Positions 32,611-41,797 of a stretch of 64,000 nt of DNA are shown piece by piece (position 1 is the stretch's first letter; the number at the start of each line of letters is the position of its first letter). The position numbers and the translations under genes were made by a program. The notes below the pieces were generated by a model that searched no databases, was not told the origin of the DNA, and saw only the letters and a list, made by a program, of their open reading frames with translations. The DNA is from Polymyxa betae (lineage: Eukaryota > Endomyxa > Phytomyxea > Plasmodiophorida > Plasmodiophoridae), in the NCBI GenBank assembly GCA_003693705.1, contig RBZT01000527.1:62001-126000 (forward strand). The letters are read 5' to 3'.

Positions 32611-33300
32611 TTAGTTTCCAATGGAATTTCGATCCCGACGTTCACGATAAGATTCACGAGATCTATCACGAACATCTTTCTTGTTTTGTGGAGATGCGGA
32701 TCTTGTTCTTCGTCCTAATCGAACGTCTCGTCCGTTCTCTCCCAAATGTTCGTAATCACAGGCATCGCCTTTTAAACAATTCGGATAGTGAGCGCAAGGT
32801 TTATGAACGCGGGGACCAGTACGTTCAGAGCCACGTCGTTTCTCGAATCTATCTTCAAACCTGCGATCTCGACCATCGCTATCCAAATGAAGCCAGCCAC
32901 ACCGGTCGCCTTTCTTACAGTTTGGATAATGCATGCAAGCTCCTTTTTCCTTTGAACGACTTGCATGAGATGATCGATGAGGGGATTGGTGTCGCCTTTC
33001 AGCTTCAATAGCATCGAGACGGTCTGGATGCCGGGATACAGTATAACGAAGGTAGACTCGGTTGCCGTTGAGCTCTTTTGAAGCGAAATGGCTCAAAGCA
33101 TGCGTTGCCAATTCTGTAGTGCTAAAATAGGCATAACCATAACCCATACTGAGCCCGGAACGCCGATCCTTGGGGATATCCACCGCTGAACAGCTCAGAA
33201 ACGCCTTGAGTTGTTCCTCGGTGGTATCCACAGTTAGGCCGTCGACGTCGAGAACCCGGCAAGGCCGGACAGAAGACGATGACGTCGGGCTGGCTCGCAT
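32611..33300 (-). CDS. RRM + tandem CCCH zinc-finger RNA-binding protein
   Basis: ATG at 33300 (MRASPTSSSSVRPCRVLDVD) starts an intronless protein of about 229 residues. Residues 15-95 form an RRM-like domain: RVLDVDGLTVDTTEEQLKAF, GYGYAYFSTTELATHALSHF, NRVYLRY. The RNP1 position reads GYGYAYF, close to consensus. Two CCCH fingers follow with spacing C-x5-C-x5-C-x3-H: CMHYPNCKKGDRCGWLH and CAHYPNCLKGDACDYEH, each followed by a similar 'xxGRDxRxxxR' stretch, so the finger unit is duplicated. An Arg/Ser-rich tail ends RRDRNSIGN. It is probably an mRNA-processing factor in the nucleus. The exact orthologue is not recognised. Confidence 0.8.
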   Translation of the reverse strand: MRASPTSSSSVRPCRVLDVDGLTVDTTEEQLKAFLSCSAVDIPKDRRSGLSMGYGYAYFSTTELATHALSHFASKELNGNRVYLRYTVSRHPDRLDAIEAERRHQSPHRSSHASRSKEKGACMHYPNCKKGDRCGWLHLDSDGRDRRFEDRFEKRRGSERTGPRVHKPCAHYPNCLKGDACDYEHLGENGRDVRLGRRTRSASPQNKKDVRDRSRESYRERRDRNSIGN

Positions 33301-33755
33301 GTGGAATGATGGAGAGTGAACAGAGAGGTAACTGTATGTGATGTGAATAAGGCTGCAGCCGGGAGAGAACAGAAGACTACTCTGCTCCTTGGATCTCCTA
33401 CTGTAGTCCCTATATAGGAGCGGCACAAAAAGTTGCCGTATCCGCTCGGCAGCTTGGTCAAGCCGATCACGTAGCTACCGGGTCACAATCTCGTTAGCAC
33501 CAATAATGGGCGTTCGAACCGGCATTTAAAGTTACTGTCAAATGATTTATGAGTTTTTCTTGCCGAATTAAAAAAAGTATTATAATGACTTCTTTGAACT
33601 TATTGATAGGTTTTTGCTAAATGAGGCGGATCTGATAGTGGGATGGTGCCTGATCAAACAATAAGTATGAGTCATAACTGCTCATACAAGCATACTAATA
33701 AACTGCTGGACTATGCCGGACTCGCTTCGGAAATGTTCAGTAAAGTGAATCAACA
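33301..33755. other. Intergenic, nothing assigned
   Basis: Spacer between two minus-strand genes; presumably the promoter of the RRM/CCCH gene. No other structure was noticed. Confidence 0.45.
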
Positions 33756-36161
33756 CTAAGGCACCAATTCTTTAATCCGAATTGACACTAGCTTCTTCAG
33801 AATCTTACCCATCATAGAAAGAATAACTTCGAAAGGTAGAATTGCAAACATGGCAAAGATCAAGGCGTTCAGAGCCATAAACTGTCTGGATCTTAATGGA
33901 GAAACCCAGGTGTACAACCCCTTCACTTTCGTGATATAATGATTTGCAGCATTTAACTTGTTCTGAACTATCTCCAGAGCTGATTTCGCACTGACAAATG
34001 ATTGCTGATAGTCATCTACTTTGTTTTTTATCCTGTTGATTAAAGAGGCACCGAATAACTGCAACAAAGTCAGCGCTATAATATTCTTTGAGGGTTCAGA
34101 TGCCAACCTTCTCAACAAAAAACTTTCGATCTTGCTGTGCTGGTTCCGTTTGAGGTTTATCCGAAAAGCAAACAAACAAGTCGGAGATAACATCGGGTCG
34201 CTCAGCAAGAATCCAAAGAAGGAGATAATTACCAAAAAAGAAAATGGCCTTTGTGAAAGTGAAAAAATATTATTTGAGCCGATATTGGGGTTTACCGGAA
34301 TATATACAAGCCACTTCATATACGCCATGAACAGGATGGCACCAACAAAAGAGGCAGTCGCAGTGGGATTCTGCCACGAATGTAAGTATGAATGTATCTG
34401 AGAAAGGACATCGAGAGGTGCAATAAGGGCGGCAAACGTTTTGGCTGCATCGGATAGCTGGCCAAGGTCTAGTTTGTCTCTCCTTGGAGCGTTCGTCAAT
34501 GGATTGTCGATAAGCTCCAGCATTCGGGGATCCCACCTAACGATTCAAGTCCTTTGTTGAATTCTGGTTTTCCTTAATAACCTACATTGGATCATCTAGA
34601 ATTCGGGAAGGCGCCCTGGAGAAAAGGGACGAAAGCAAAGAGCAGGACATAGTCATGTCATGAAATTGACATGTTAGTAGCTGAAGGTACTCTTCAGATT
34701 CAGTAGCAGACATTGTGGAAAAGAACGTTATCCTCTATATCGTGTCAGAGCTTTTTGTTCAAAGAATGAATAGCGACCTACGCGATTGTGGCAGGGAAAT
34801 CGCGTCTTCCTTAAAGCTTGAGCTCGAAGAGCATCATCAATGGCTTCATGAAGTATACATTGACGAACCTTATACAGGGCATGATCAGTACAGATATATA
34901 TGAAGCAGTACATTTTACAATAGGAATCTGTGTTTGTCGGCACAGCTCAAGAGCTCTAAGAAGACATTGCAGATATTCCAAACAGAATTCTCGTTCATGC
35001 TCTGTCGAAAACGCAATCTCCATATTCGACCGAGGAGGAGATGCAGCATCTCCAGCGGAAGATTTGCGAGAGCCCGATCTGTTCTCTGGAGGCGATTCGG
35101 GAGAAGCCTCGGATGTCTCGAGATTACTGTCGGATGTTTCGCCATCCGAACCAGCTTGAGTAATTGCGACGTCAAATTCAAGGATGAGAGTATAACCAGT
35201 TTTGAACACGCCTCTTTGACTAGGAGAGATTTGCACCAGATGGTTTAATGGATACCTAGCTTGCAGACTCAAGACGCCCGAAAAGCCAGTAGAAATATGC
35301 TTACATGATAGTCCGACGAAGAATCTGAAGTTGAACTGATGTTTGAAATGCTATTATTGAATCGGTGACTATAAAGGTTCCAGTGGCGTTGCCCAGGGTT
35401 TGTTTTAAACTTGCGTTGTTAGAGACGAACACTATTCGCTCTCGTAAGATCATCCTTAAATTAGTTCAAGAAGGAAAGAGAACCAAGACAGCAACGTACT
35501 CTTCATCGTCAGAAAGTGAGCTGGGATCGCTTGTAGAGAATCCGGAGCCGGAACTAACAGCTTCAATCAATGCCTGATGCGTCTGTAGCTTCTTGCTTTC
35601 ATCAAACTCCAGCTTCAAAGCGTCAACGTATGATTGGAAAGATGATAGCTACAACATCCAAAGTAACTGATTTGACGACCCGTTCAGCAAGACACTGACA
35701 GTGATGTGCTTTTCAAACAGAACATCATTTGGAACTGGGACCGAGCACAATATCTCAAAAATCCTGACACGGAAGCCTTCAAAAAACAAGCTTTTGAGGA
35801 ACGTTATCAAAATACCGATCTGGACACTGCCTTGGCGCCAATGGAAACAGAAGTGGCGCCATTTGAACGAAGCGATCCAGCATAATAACTGGAACACCGG
35901 GCTCCCTCAGCATATCAAATGCCAATTTGGTATTTTCAAACAAAAAAGAATGTCGCGACCTTGCAGTCGCCATTATGACATAATCTGAAAAGTCTGCACA
36001 TGTTCTGGTCCAATTTCAGAGCGGCACCAGAGTTGTTTTCCGATAGTTTACGATGTCCGCTGTAGATACGACTTGAAATAAAGATTCAGTTGTGGCAGAG
36101 TCAAGCCAAGCACCATCGTGCAGCGCTCTAGTAGATCAGGTTCGCTCGTGACCGGATTCAT
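33756..36161 (-). CDS. Multi-exon protein with C-terminal membrane domain, family not recognised
   Basis: Start at ATG 36161 (MNPVTSEPDLLERCTMVLGL). Splicing across an intron of about 85 nt gives SSRHSFLFENTKLAFDMLRE. The middle exons encode VPVPNDVLFEKHITVSVLL, an acidic Ser-rich stretch (EAVSSGSGFSTSDPSSLSDD), then a beta-rich part resembling a PH/GRAM-like fold (RGVFKTGYTLILEFDVAITQ) and FSTEHEREFCLEYLQCLL. The last exon has two pairs of hydrophobic helices separated by a coiled region (FVGAILFMAYMKWLVYIPV, FSFLVIISFFGFLLSD, FMALNALIFAMFAILPF) preceded by LHSWQNPTATASF, a 'W-x-NP' entry seen in PRT_C/reticulon-like ER proteins. Plant DUF639 proteins have a comparable layout. About six introns are inferred; several borders are approximate. 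Confidence 0.5.
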
Positions 36162-36239
36162 GATGAATTCAGCATGCAGTAGACCTCGTATTATTGGTAC
36201 CTTCCATTTACAAAAATAAATTCAGGACGCGGCCTCTTC

Positions 36240-37294
36240 TTATATTTCATTCTGTTTGTTTATTTCCGAGTTCATCTCAAGGAGGCTTTCATTATCAGCG
36301 ATTCGTGATGAGGTGTCTTTCCGAGGACCAACATTGACGTCGCTCGGATAGAATCCCAGGGTGATGTGAAAATCGGCGGGATCAAGCTCTAATCTGGATC
36401 GCACCAGATCGCCAAATGGCCACGATACGATTACGAATACCGCTGTACTTCCTTCATGCTCGACTTTGCCCATTCCTTGGCTTTCCCATGAGTTTACAGG
36501 AATATCTTTAGCAACTCTATCACAAATTGTTATAAATATGTTTATGAAAGCGATCTTGCGCTCCTCCTCATCTTCGATTGCCGAAAATTCGTCAGAAGAT
36601 AACATCTGGCGAACTTCTGTCTTAGACATCAAAGTAATATGATGCATATCCATGCAATCACGTTTTTTACGAGCGTCGATCCATTCTGTCGGGACTTTCT
36701 TTGAATGAATGGCCGCACAGGCTTCAATCATTGCTCCTTCCAAGCAAACGTATTCTCTGATAAATATCGCATCGTATAGTAGATCGGAACAATGCGATAA
36801 ACAGGAACGATCAGTGACGAAAAGTGCTCTTTCGTGAGAGCTGATATTGCGGCTAAAATGGATTAGTCCACATTCTTCAGCAATTTTATGAAGGACCCGC
36901 CTTTGTCCAGAAGACAAACCAAGGAATACCAATTCCAGACAATACAAATTGAACTTGTGCTGAAGTAAGAAATCTTTGACATCCTTCAAAAATGTCGACA
37001 TTGACTCAAATATGACAGGGGAGAATTCATCTTCGTGGGCTCCGATCCCATCTGTAAAAACAGATGTTCGAAAACAACGGATCATCTAGTCTCCCAACAG
37101 ATTCTACAGCGATCGTGACCATCTGACTCCAGCTGCTTGCCAGGTTGTCGCACTTTGTCCAAATTTGCGTAATTTTTTAAAATCAATAAAACATTGCTAT
37201 TGACGCTCGTTGTCACATCTTCATGAGTCAGCATATTTTTTAAGAACATCTTACAGCGGTAGAGAACAGAGTTGGAATAGGCATAAGAAGGCAT
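36240..37294 (-). CDS. R3H domain + 2H phosphoesterase (Swiss-Army-Knife-like) protein
   Basis: Two exons joined by an intron of about 68 nt (donor after LESD, acceptor TTTTTACAG) give about 330 residues. An N-terminal helical exon starts MPSYAYSNSVLYRCKMFL. Next comes an R3H domain at about residues 85-145 (LELVFLGLSSGQRRVLHKIA, with the R-x3-H pair, then ECGLIHFSRN). The C-terminal half has two H-x-T motifs of the 2H phosphoesterase fold: MHHITLMSK and, about 110 residues later, FHITLGF. 2H enzymes open cyclic phosphates or cleave 2'-5' linkages in RNA, and R3H binds single-stranded nucleic acid. RNA repair or end processing is a reasonable inference, with the exact substrate unknown. Confidence 0.75.
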
Positions 37295-37728
37295 AGGATA
37301 TCATCAAGGCCAATCCCAGGGATTACGTGTTCTTAGGATTGGGATTGCTTATTCTTTGCCGATTTCCGCCATCACACATTCCTATTCTTTCGTACCTTGG
37401 GTTGTAAAGTTCTGATTGTGCTGCTTTGGTCCTGATGTCCCTACCCGAGAGTTACATCATGTGAATTGTATTTTGTTTGATTTTCCCGCTACAGTGCCCC
37501 GACTTCTTTAACATTCGGATCAGATTTCAGTTACGACAATAATGTCTATTGCCGATATCAGCAGCGAAGCGGGACCCTTCACTTGTTCCAGATTCGACCG
37601 ATTCATATGAAGTTTCGGATCCGGCAAAATGTTCATTCAAAAACAAGACAGCTGGTTGTATACGGCTGTGGTTTGCCATCGATTGCTAGGATAGCCGACA
37701 GCGCTCATTCCTTTTCGGATAAACAAAC
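37295..37728. other. Divergent intergenic region
   Basis: Lies between head-to-head genes and probably contains both promoters. No long frame, repeat or RNA gene was seen. Confidence 0.5.
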
Positions 37729-38658
37729 ATGACACGTCAGCGAGGAAGTCCAACCTTAAAGCGTTTCGTCGAGATCGGCGAAGGATTTTTTCATTTACGC
37801 ACCACATACCGAGTTGGATTTCTATTCGATATTGGCTCGCAAATGGCTTTGTGTCGCCTCAGCAATGGGCGATTCCTAGTCCTTGACACCGTCAAGCTGT
37901 CAAATGATGAAAAACATGATATCAATTACTTGACCAACAATGGTGCCTTAGTCGAATCCATCATTGGTAATCGCTATTTGCATCGATTGCATTTGCTGAA
38001 AACCTTTTGAAGCAACGCATCCGTTCCATACATCAGGCTTTAACGACTTTTACAAGATGTATCCTAGTGCCAAATACTATGGAACGCCTCGCCATCTACG
38101 CGTTTGCCTAGACATACCTTGGGCAGGCAATTTAAATGACGCCTCTGTTCGTAACCAATGTAAGGGATATTGGGATGCATATTCGGCTACGAAATCAATG
38201 ATCTCTGTACAGGGGAGGGTTATGGTGTTTACCTTCGTATTCCTGAAGGATGCGAATTCGTCAATCCGCAGCCAGAATCTTATAATCATTTCTGCAACAT
38301 CTTCGTGTACCATCGGATGAGTAGAACGTTATACAACGATGATACCATTGTTAACTGGGTCGGATCGTATTTCAATCCGACGTCCTGGGTTGCTCAAAAT
38401 GGTTTGCGATTCCATCCTACATTGACAAATGTTGGCCTATACCCAACCAAAGATGCTCCATTGGCGTTTAAGAAATGGATGATCCAATTGCTGGAAGATT
38501 TTGATTTTGACATTCTGTGCACTGCCCATAATGAAAATGTTATCGGCGGCGCTAAAGAAGCAATCAGAAAACTTCTCAAAGACAATGACTCAGTTCTCAA
38601 TGATCTAGCTGCCAAGAACGCTGCCAAAGAAGGTCAGGCAATTACGGTCGGTCACTAA
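37729..38658 (+). CDS. Uncharacterised protein, tandem paralogue 1 (MBL-fold-like)
   Basis: Three exons. It begins MTRQRGSPTLKRFVEIGEGF and continues MALCRLSNGRFLVLDTVKL, LVESIIATHPFHTSGFNDFY (junction restored after a 45-nt intron), YYGTPRHLRVCLDIPWAG, then after a second intron WEGYGVYLRIPEGCEFVNP, FCNIFVYHRMSRTLYNDDTI, FHPTLTNVGLYPTKDAPLAF and FDFDILCTAHNENVIGGAKE. The order (beta strand with LDT, THPFHT, YGTPRH, CTAHNENV) recalls metallo-beta-lactamase-fold hydrolases of the DUF4336 type, with His residues at several metal-site positions, but the classic HxHxDH is absent. About 280 residues. The neighbouring gene at 39018 is a close duplicate. The function is unknown. Confidence 0.7.
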
Positions 38659-39017
38659 ATTTACATTGCAAGACATTCTCAATACAGTGATTCTTTCACT
38701 TGGTGCGATGATTTCTAGGTCATATCTGCTTGCTGAAGTTTAAGAGTGATTGATTGATTGATTGATTGATGTCTGCCTTGCTTCTGACCCGTTGACCGTG
38801 CTGTCCGCACCCTAAACATTGGAGCCGCGCAGCTGACTTGACGATTCCCGGTGCTTCCAGATAACACCAAGAACAGGTGAAGTTGAATAAACCACCGTCA
38901 CCTTGGACGAATGTCCAATGTGCCTCTGTGTAACATAATTGGACTGCGTTGCAGATGGTCTTGTTGTGATGAGGCAAGAGACTAGAGAGTGAAGAATCAA
39001 AAGTCTGCGTATGATCT
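38659..39017. other. Spacer between tandem paralogues
   Basis: Contains a TGAT microsatellite and otherwise GC-mixed sequence with small minus-strand frames (38720-38977) lacking similarity. A structured RNA cannot be excluded, but no tRNA or snRNA hallmark is seen. Confidence 0.4.
38747..38770. repeat. TGAT microsatellite, six units
   Basis: Six perfect tandem copies of TGAT lie in the spacer between the two paralogous genes. Confidence 0.9.
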
Positions 39018-39941
39018 ATGGCGAATACGACGACAACCCTGAAGTCGTTCGTCCAGATTGCTGATGGATTCTATCATCGTCGCGCATGCTTTATGAAGGG
39101 ATATGTGCTGGACATCGGCACGCACATGGCGTTGTGTCGTCTAACCAATGGTCGTTATCTAGTCCTGGACACTGTGAAGCTGTCCGAGCACGATAAAGCT
39201 GATGTTAATGCTCTAACTGATAGTGGAAACCTAATCGATGGCGTGATTGGTAAAATATCATATTTACAACTCAAATTTGTTTTCAATCGTGATAGCAACC
39301 CATCCGTTTCACACTGTAGCATTCCAAGATTTCTACGCGAATTTCCCAAATTTAAAATACTACGGAACACCTCGTCATTTACGTAATCTACCGACAATCC
39401 CTTGGACGGGCGACGTTAGCAATGCTGATGTTCGGAAACTGTGTATATCAGATCACTTTGGGAAGGTTTCTTAACTTTTAAAGCGTCGATAGGGGAACCC
39501 TATGGAGTGTACATGCGAATTCCAGATGGTAGCGAATTCGTCAATCCTGCTGAAGACAACCATTTCAGTAATGTCTTCGTATACCACAAGCCGAGTAAAA
39601 CTGTGTTTAACGACGACACGATTTTATTCCTAAAAGTTTCCCGGCTTTCTCCGATATCTTGGTTTGTTAACCAAGGGATAATGTTCCATCCAACGTTAAC
39701 CACTATTGGTCTTTATCCGACCAAAGAAGCGCCACTCGAATTTAAGTGCTGGATGACAGATATGCTGAACGATTGGGAGTTCGAACACCTATGTACGGCC
39801 CATAATTCTAATATTATCGGTGGTGCTCATGCTGCAGTTAAAAGTCTGCTTCAAAAAATTAGTCCTGTTCTTGATAATCTATCTGCAAAAAATGGAGCTC
39901 AAGAACAGCAGTCTTCAGAGCAAAAATCGGCAAGAGGGTAA
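39018..39941 (+). CDS. Uncharacterised protein, tandem paralogue 2 (MBL-fold-like)
   Basis: Same organisation as the gene at 37729. It starts MANTTTTLKSFVQIADGFYH and has MALCRLTNGRYLVLDTVKL, then an intron at the same codon (after VIG) leading to ATHPFHTVAFQDFYANFP, YYGTPRHLRNLPTIPWTG, a second intron at the equivalent site (after VRKL) leading to WEPYGVYMRIPDGSEFVNP, then MFHPTLTTIGLYPTKEAPLE and FEHLCTAHNSNIIGGAHAAV. The shared intron positions and head-to-tail order show a tandem duplication. The tail differs (SSEQKSARG). The family is not firmly identified. His residues of THPFHT, YGTPRH and CTAHN are conserved between the copies, consistent with a metal site. Confidence 0.7.
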
Positions 39942-40201
39942 AACAATATCGGGAACGATCGTTTTTATTCGATCATAAATCTATGCAAATGGATTTTCAG
40001 AAAGTCGAACCAATCCCCTGGCAATGGTTGTCATTGTTCTGGATAATATGCAGATACTCTAATCAATAATTGGCCGGAGCTATAGCGGTCGGTAATGATC
40101 GGTATGGAGTCAACTGAGAGGCACGAGTCCTTGTCGCTGATCGTTATTAGAAGCACCTCGGCAGAACTCAGACAAACCAGCAGTACGACCGAAATCGTAC
40201 A

Positions 40202-40663
40202 ATGAGCGAGCACAGCGATGATAGTGACACTGAATTCTTTGAAGGCAAATATACAAAGGATGATGATGTTTTTGGTATTACCCCAAAAGGCAAGACCAAA
40301 CTTATTGGTAGTTACGAATCAACTGCTGCTTCACGAAGTGCAGCGACATCACCAAAAACTCAATCGCCAACGTCGACATTTAAACCGAAACCGGTGAAAC
40401 AAAAACTGCAAACGCAGCAAACTCAAGGATTCAACGGCAAAGCAACGTTTGGCAGCAAAGCAATGAGTAAAATCAACGCATTGCTGGGAAGGTCGAAACC
40501 ATGGACAGAAGACGATCCGGTCAGAGAATGCAGATTATTTGCTTGATCCGGAACTGATCTGATTTTACAGCCAGCATCATTATTTTCAATTGAAGGCCAT
40601 GCCAACTTCTTTGCCACTCTCGACGAGAGCGTCCTTGTTGATCATCCAAGCCTACTGATATAG
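40202..40663 (+). CDS. Hypothetical acidic/basic low-complexity protein
   Basis: Two exons across an intron at about 40521-40571 encode about 137 residues. It starts MSEHSDDSDTEFFEGKYTKD, has a Ser/Thr/Lys/Gln-rich disordered middle, then FNGKATFGSKAMSKINALLG and PWTEDDP spliced to PASLFSIEGHANFF, ending DHPSLLI. The acidic start followed by short linear-motif-like segments suggests an adaptor or intrinsically disordered regulator. No family was recognised. Confidence 0.55.
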
Positions 40664-40773
40664 TAGTAAATGTCATGGAATAAGTAAAACGTCAAAGTAT
40701 ACTGTTAGGCCATCTCCAGAAGTGATAACAAAACAGCCATTCAAATCGATTTGTGTTTGGCGACGCGACGCCA

Positions 40774-40902
40774 CGTTTGGATGCCACGGAAAAACCCGAT
40801 TTTTGCGCCAAAATCCGGTTTTAAAATCCTATTCTGACTTGGATTTTCGACTGAAAAACCGGATGTTAGCGCAAAAACGGGGTTTTCCGTGTCATCCAAA
40901 CG
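40774..40902. repeat. Imperfect inverted repeat (fold-back or MITE-like element)
   Basis: The left arm 40774-40822 and the reverse complement of the right arm 40854-40902 match over about 49 bases with roughly six mismatches. Both outer ends read CGTTTGGATG(C/A)CACGGAAAA and both inner ends CCGGTTTT. The 31-base loop has its own AAAATCC/GGATTTT complement, so the whole piece can fold into a long hairpin. The arms lie between two plus-strand genes. This resembles a short non-autonomous DNA transposon or a fold-back repeat family; no target-site duplication could be settled by eye. Confidence 0.8.
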
Positions 40903-40962
40903 CGCCCTTAACGCATACCTAGCCATCAGGCCACGCCGCCGTGTCGCAACCAAACTTCCAAC

Positions 40963-41742
40963 ATGATGGCTCATGGCTCTCAACGTTCTTACCTGTTCTT
41001 TTACAATTCTTTATCCTGCATCCTCTGGCTTCATGTATTCTCCCTTCTAGCTCGTAGTGTGATCCAGGGCACCATATCGACCAGCTTCTTTTCCGATCAT
41101 CAATTGGCGATCTGCCTGGCGCAATTCATTGCCGTGTTCGAGATTGTTCATGCTGCTCTTGGTTGGGTCTCTTCTCCTGTCTTAACTGTCGCAATTCAAG
41201 TCGGATCAAGGTTTCTTGTTCTCTTCGGTATCTTGAATCAGGTTTGCTTAGGAAACTGAACTACCAAGGGTTTCTCATTGTTTGTCTATCTAGGTAAAGT
41301 CACTGCAGACGCATTGGGTAGTTTTAATACTACTGTTTGCATGGGCATCTTCAGAGATCCCTCGCTACCTTTATTATGCAATGAACCTTTGCGGTGCGGT
41401 TCCATACTGGCTGCTTTGGATGCGATATTCTTTCTTTCTGGTATAATGAAAATCTGAGATTGTTCTTATTGCTCAAACAAGCACAATTAGGTTCTGTATC
41501 CTCTTGGGATATCATCCGAATTGTTTTGCATCTTCAATGGGATGTCACTCTTTAAAGAAACAGGGAAGTGGAGTATTGAGATGCCAAATCAATTCAATTT
41601 CGCCTTTTCATATTACTATCTGTTAATCTGGATCTTAATCCTTTATGTTCCTGGATCACCTCACATGTATCTGCACATGTACCGCCAGCGTGCCAAGCAT
41701 TTAGCACCGAAGACCAACAAAATGCTTTTTAAAAAAGCTTAA
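40963..41742 (+). CDS. PHS1: 3-hydroxyacyl-CoA dehydratase (HACD/PHS1/PTPLA)
   Basis: Three exons with introns of roughly 50 nt at about 41242-41293 and 41441-41490. The membrane protein of about 220 residues carries the family blocks in order: YLFFYNSLSCILWLHVF, AVFEIVHAALGWVSSPV, AIQVGSRFLVLFGILNQ, HWVVLILLFAWASSEIPRYL, YYAMNLCGAVPYWLLWMRYS and VLYPLGISSELFCIF, the last two holding the catalytic Tyr and Glu (RY..Y and YP.G..SE). The tail ends KTNKMLFKKA, a di-lysine-type ER retrieval signal. The enzyme dehydrates 3-hydroxyacyl-CoA in the ER fatty-acid elongation cycle. Confidence 0.93.
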
Positions 41743-41797
41743 ATGTTTCAACACATTTTATATGTTTAATAATCGTATTCATAAATAGAGACTGGTC

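Noticed and set aside
38761-39000. GC-rich spacer considered as a structured RNA (SRP/snRNA)
   Set aside because: No conserved sequence hallmark or convincing stem set was found by eye.
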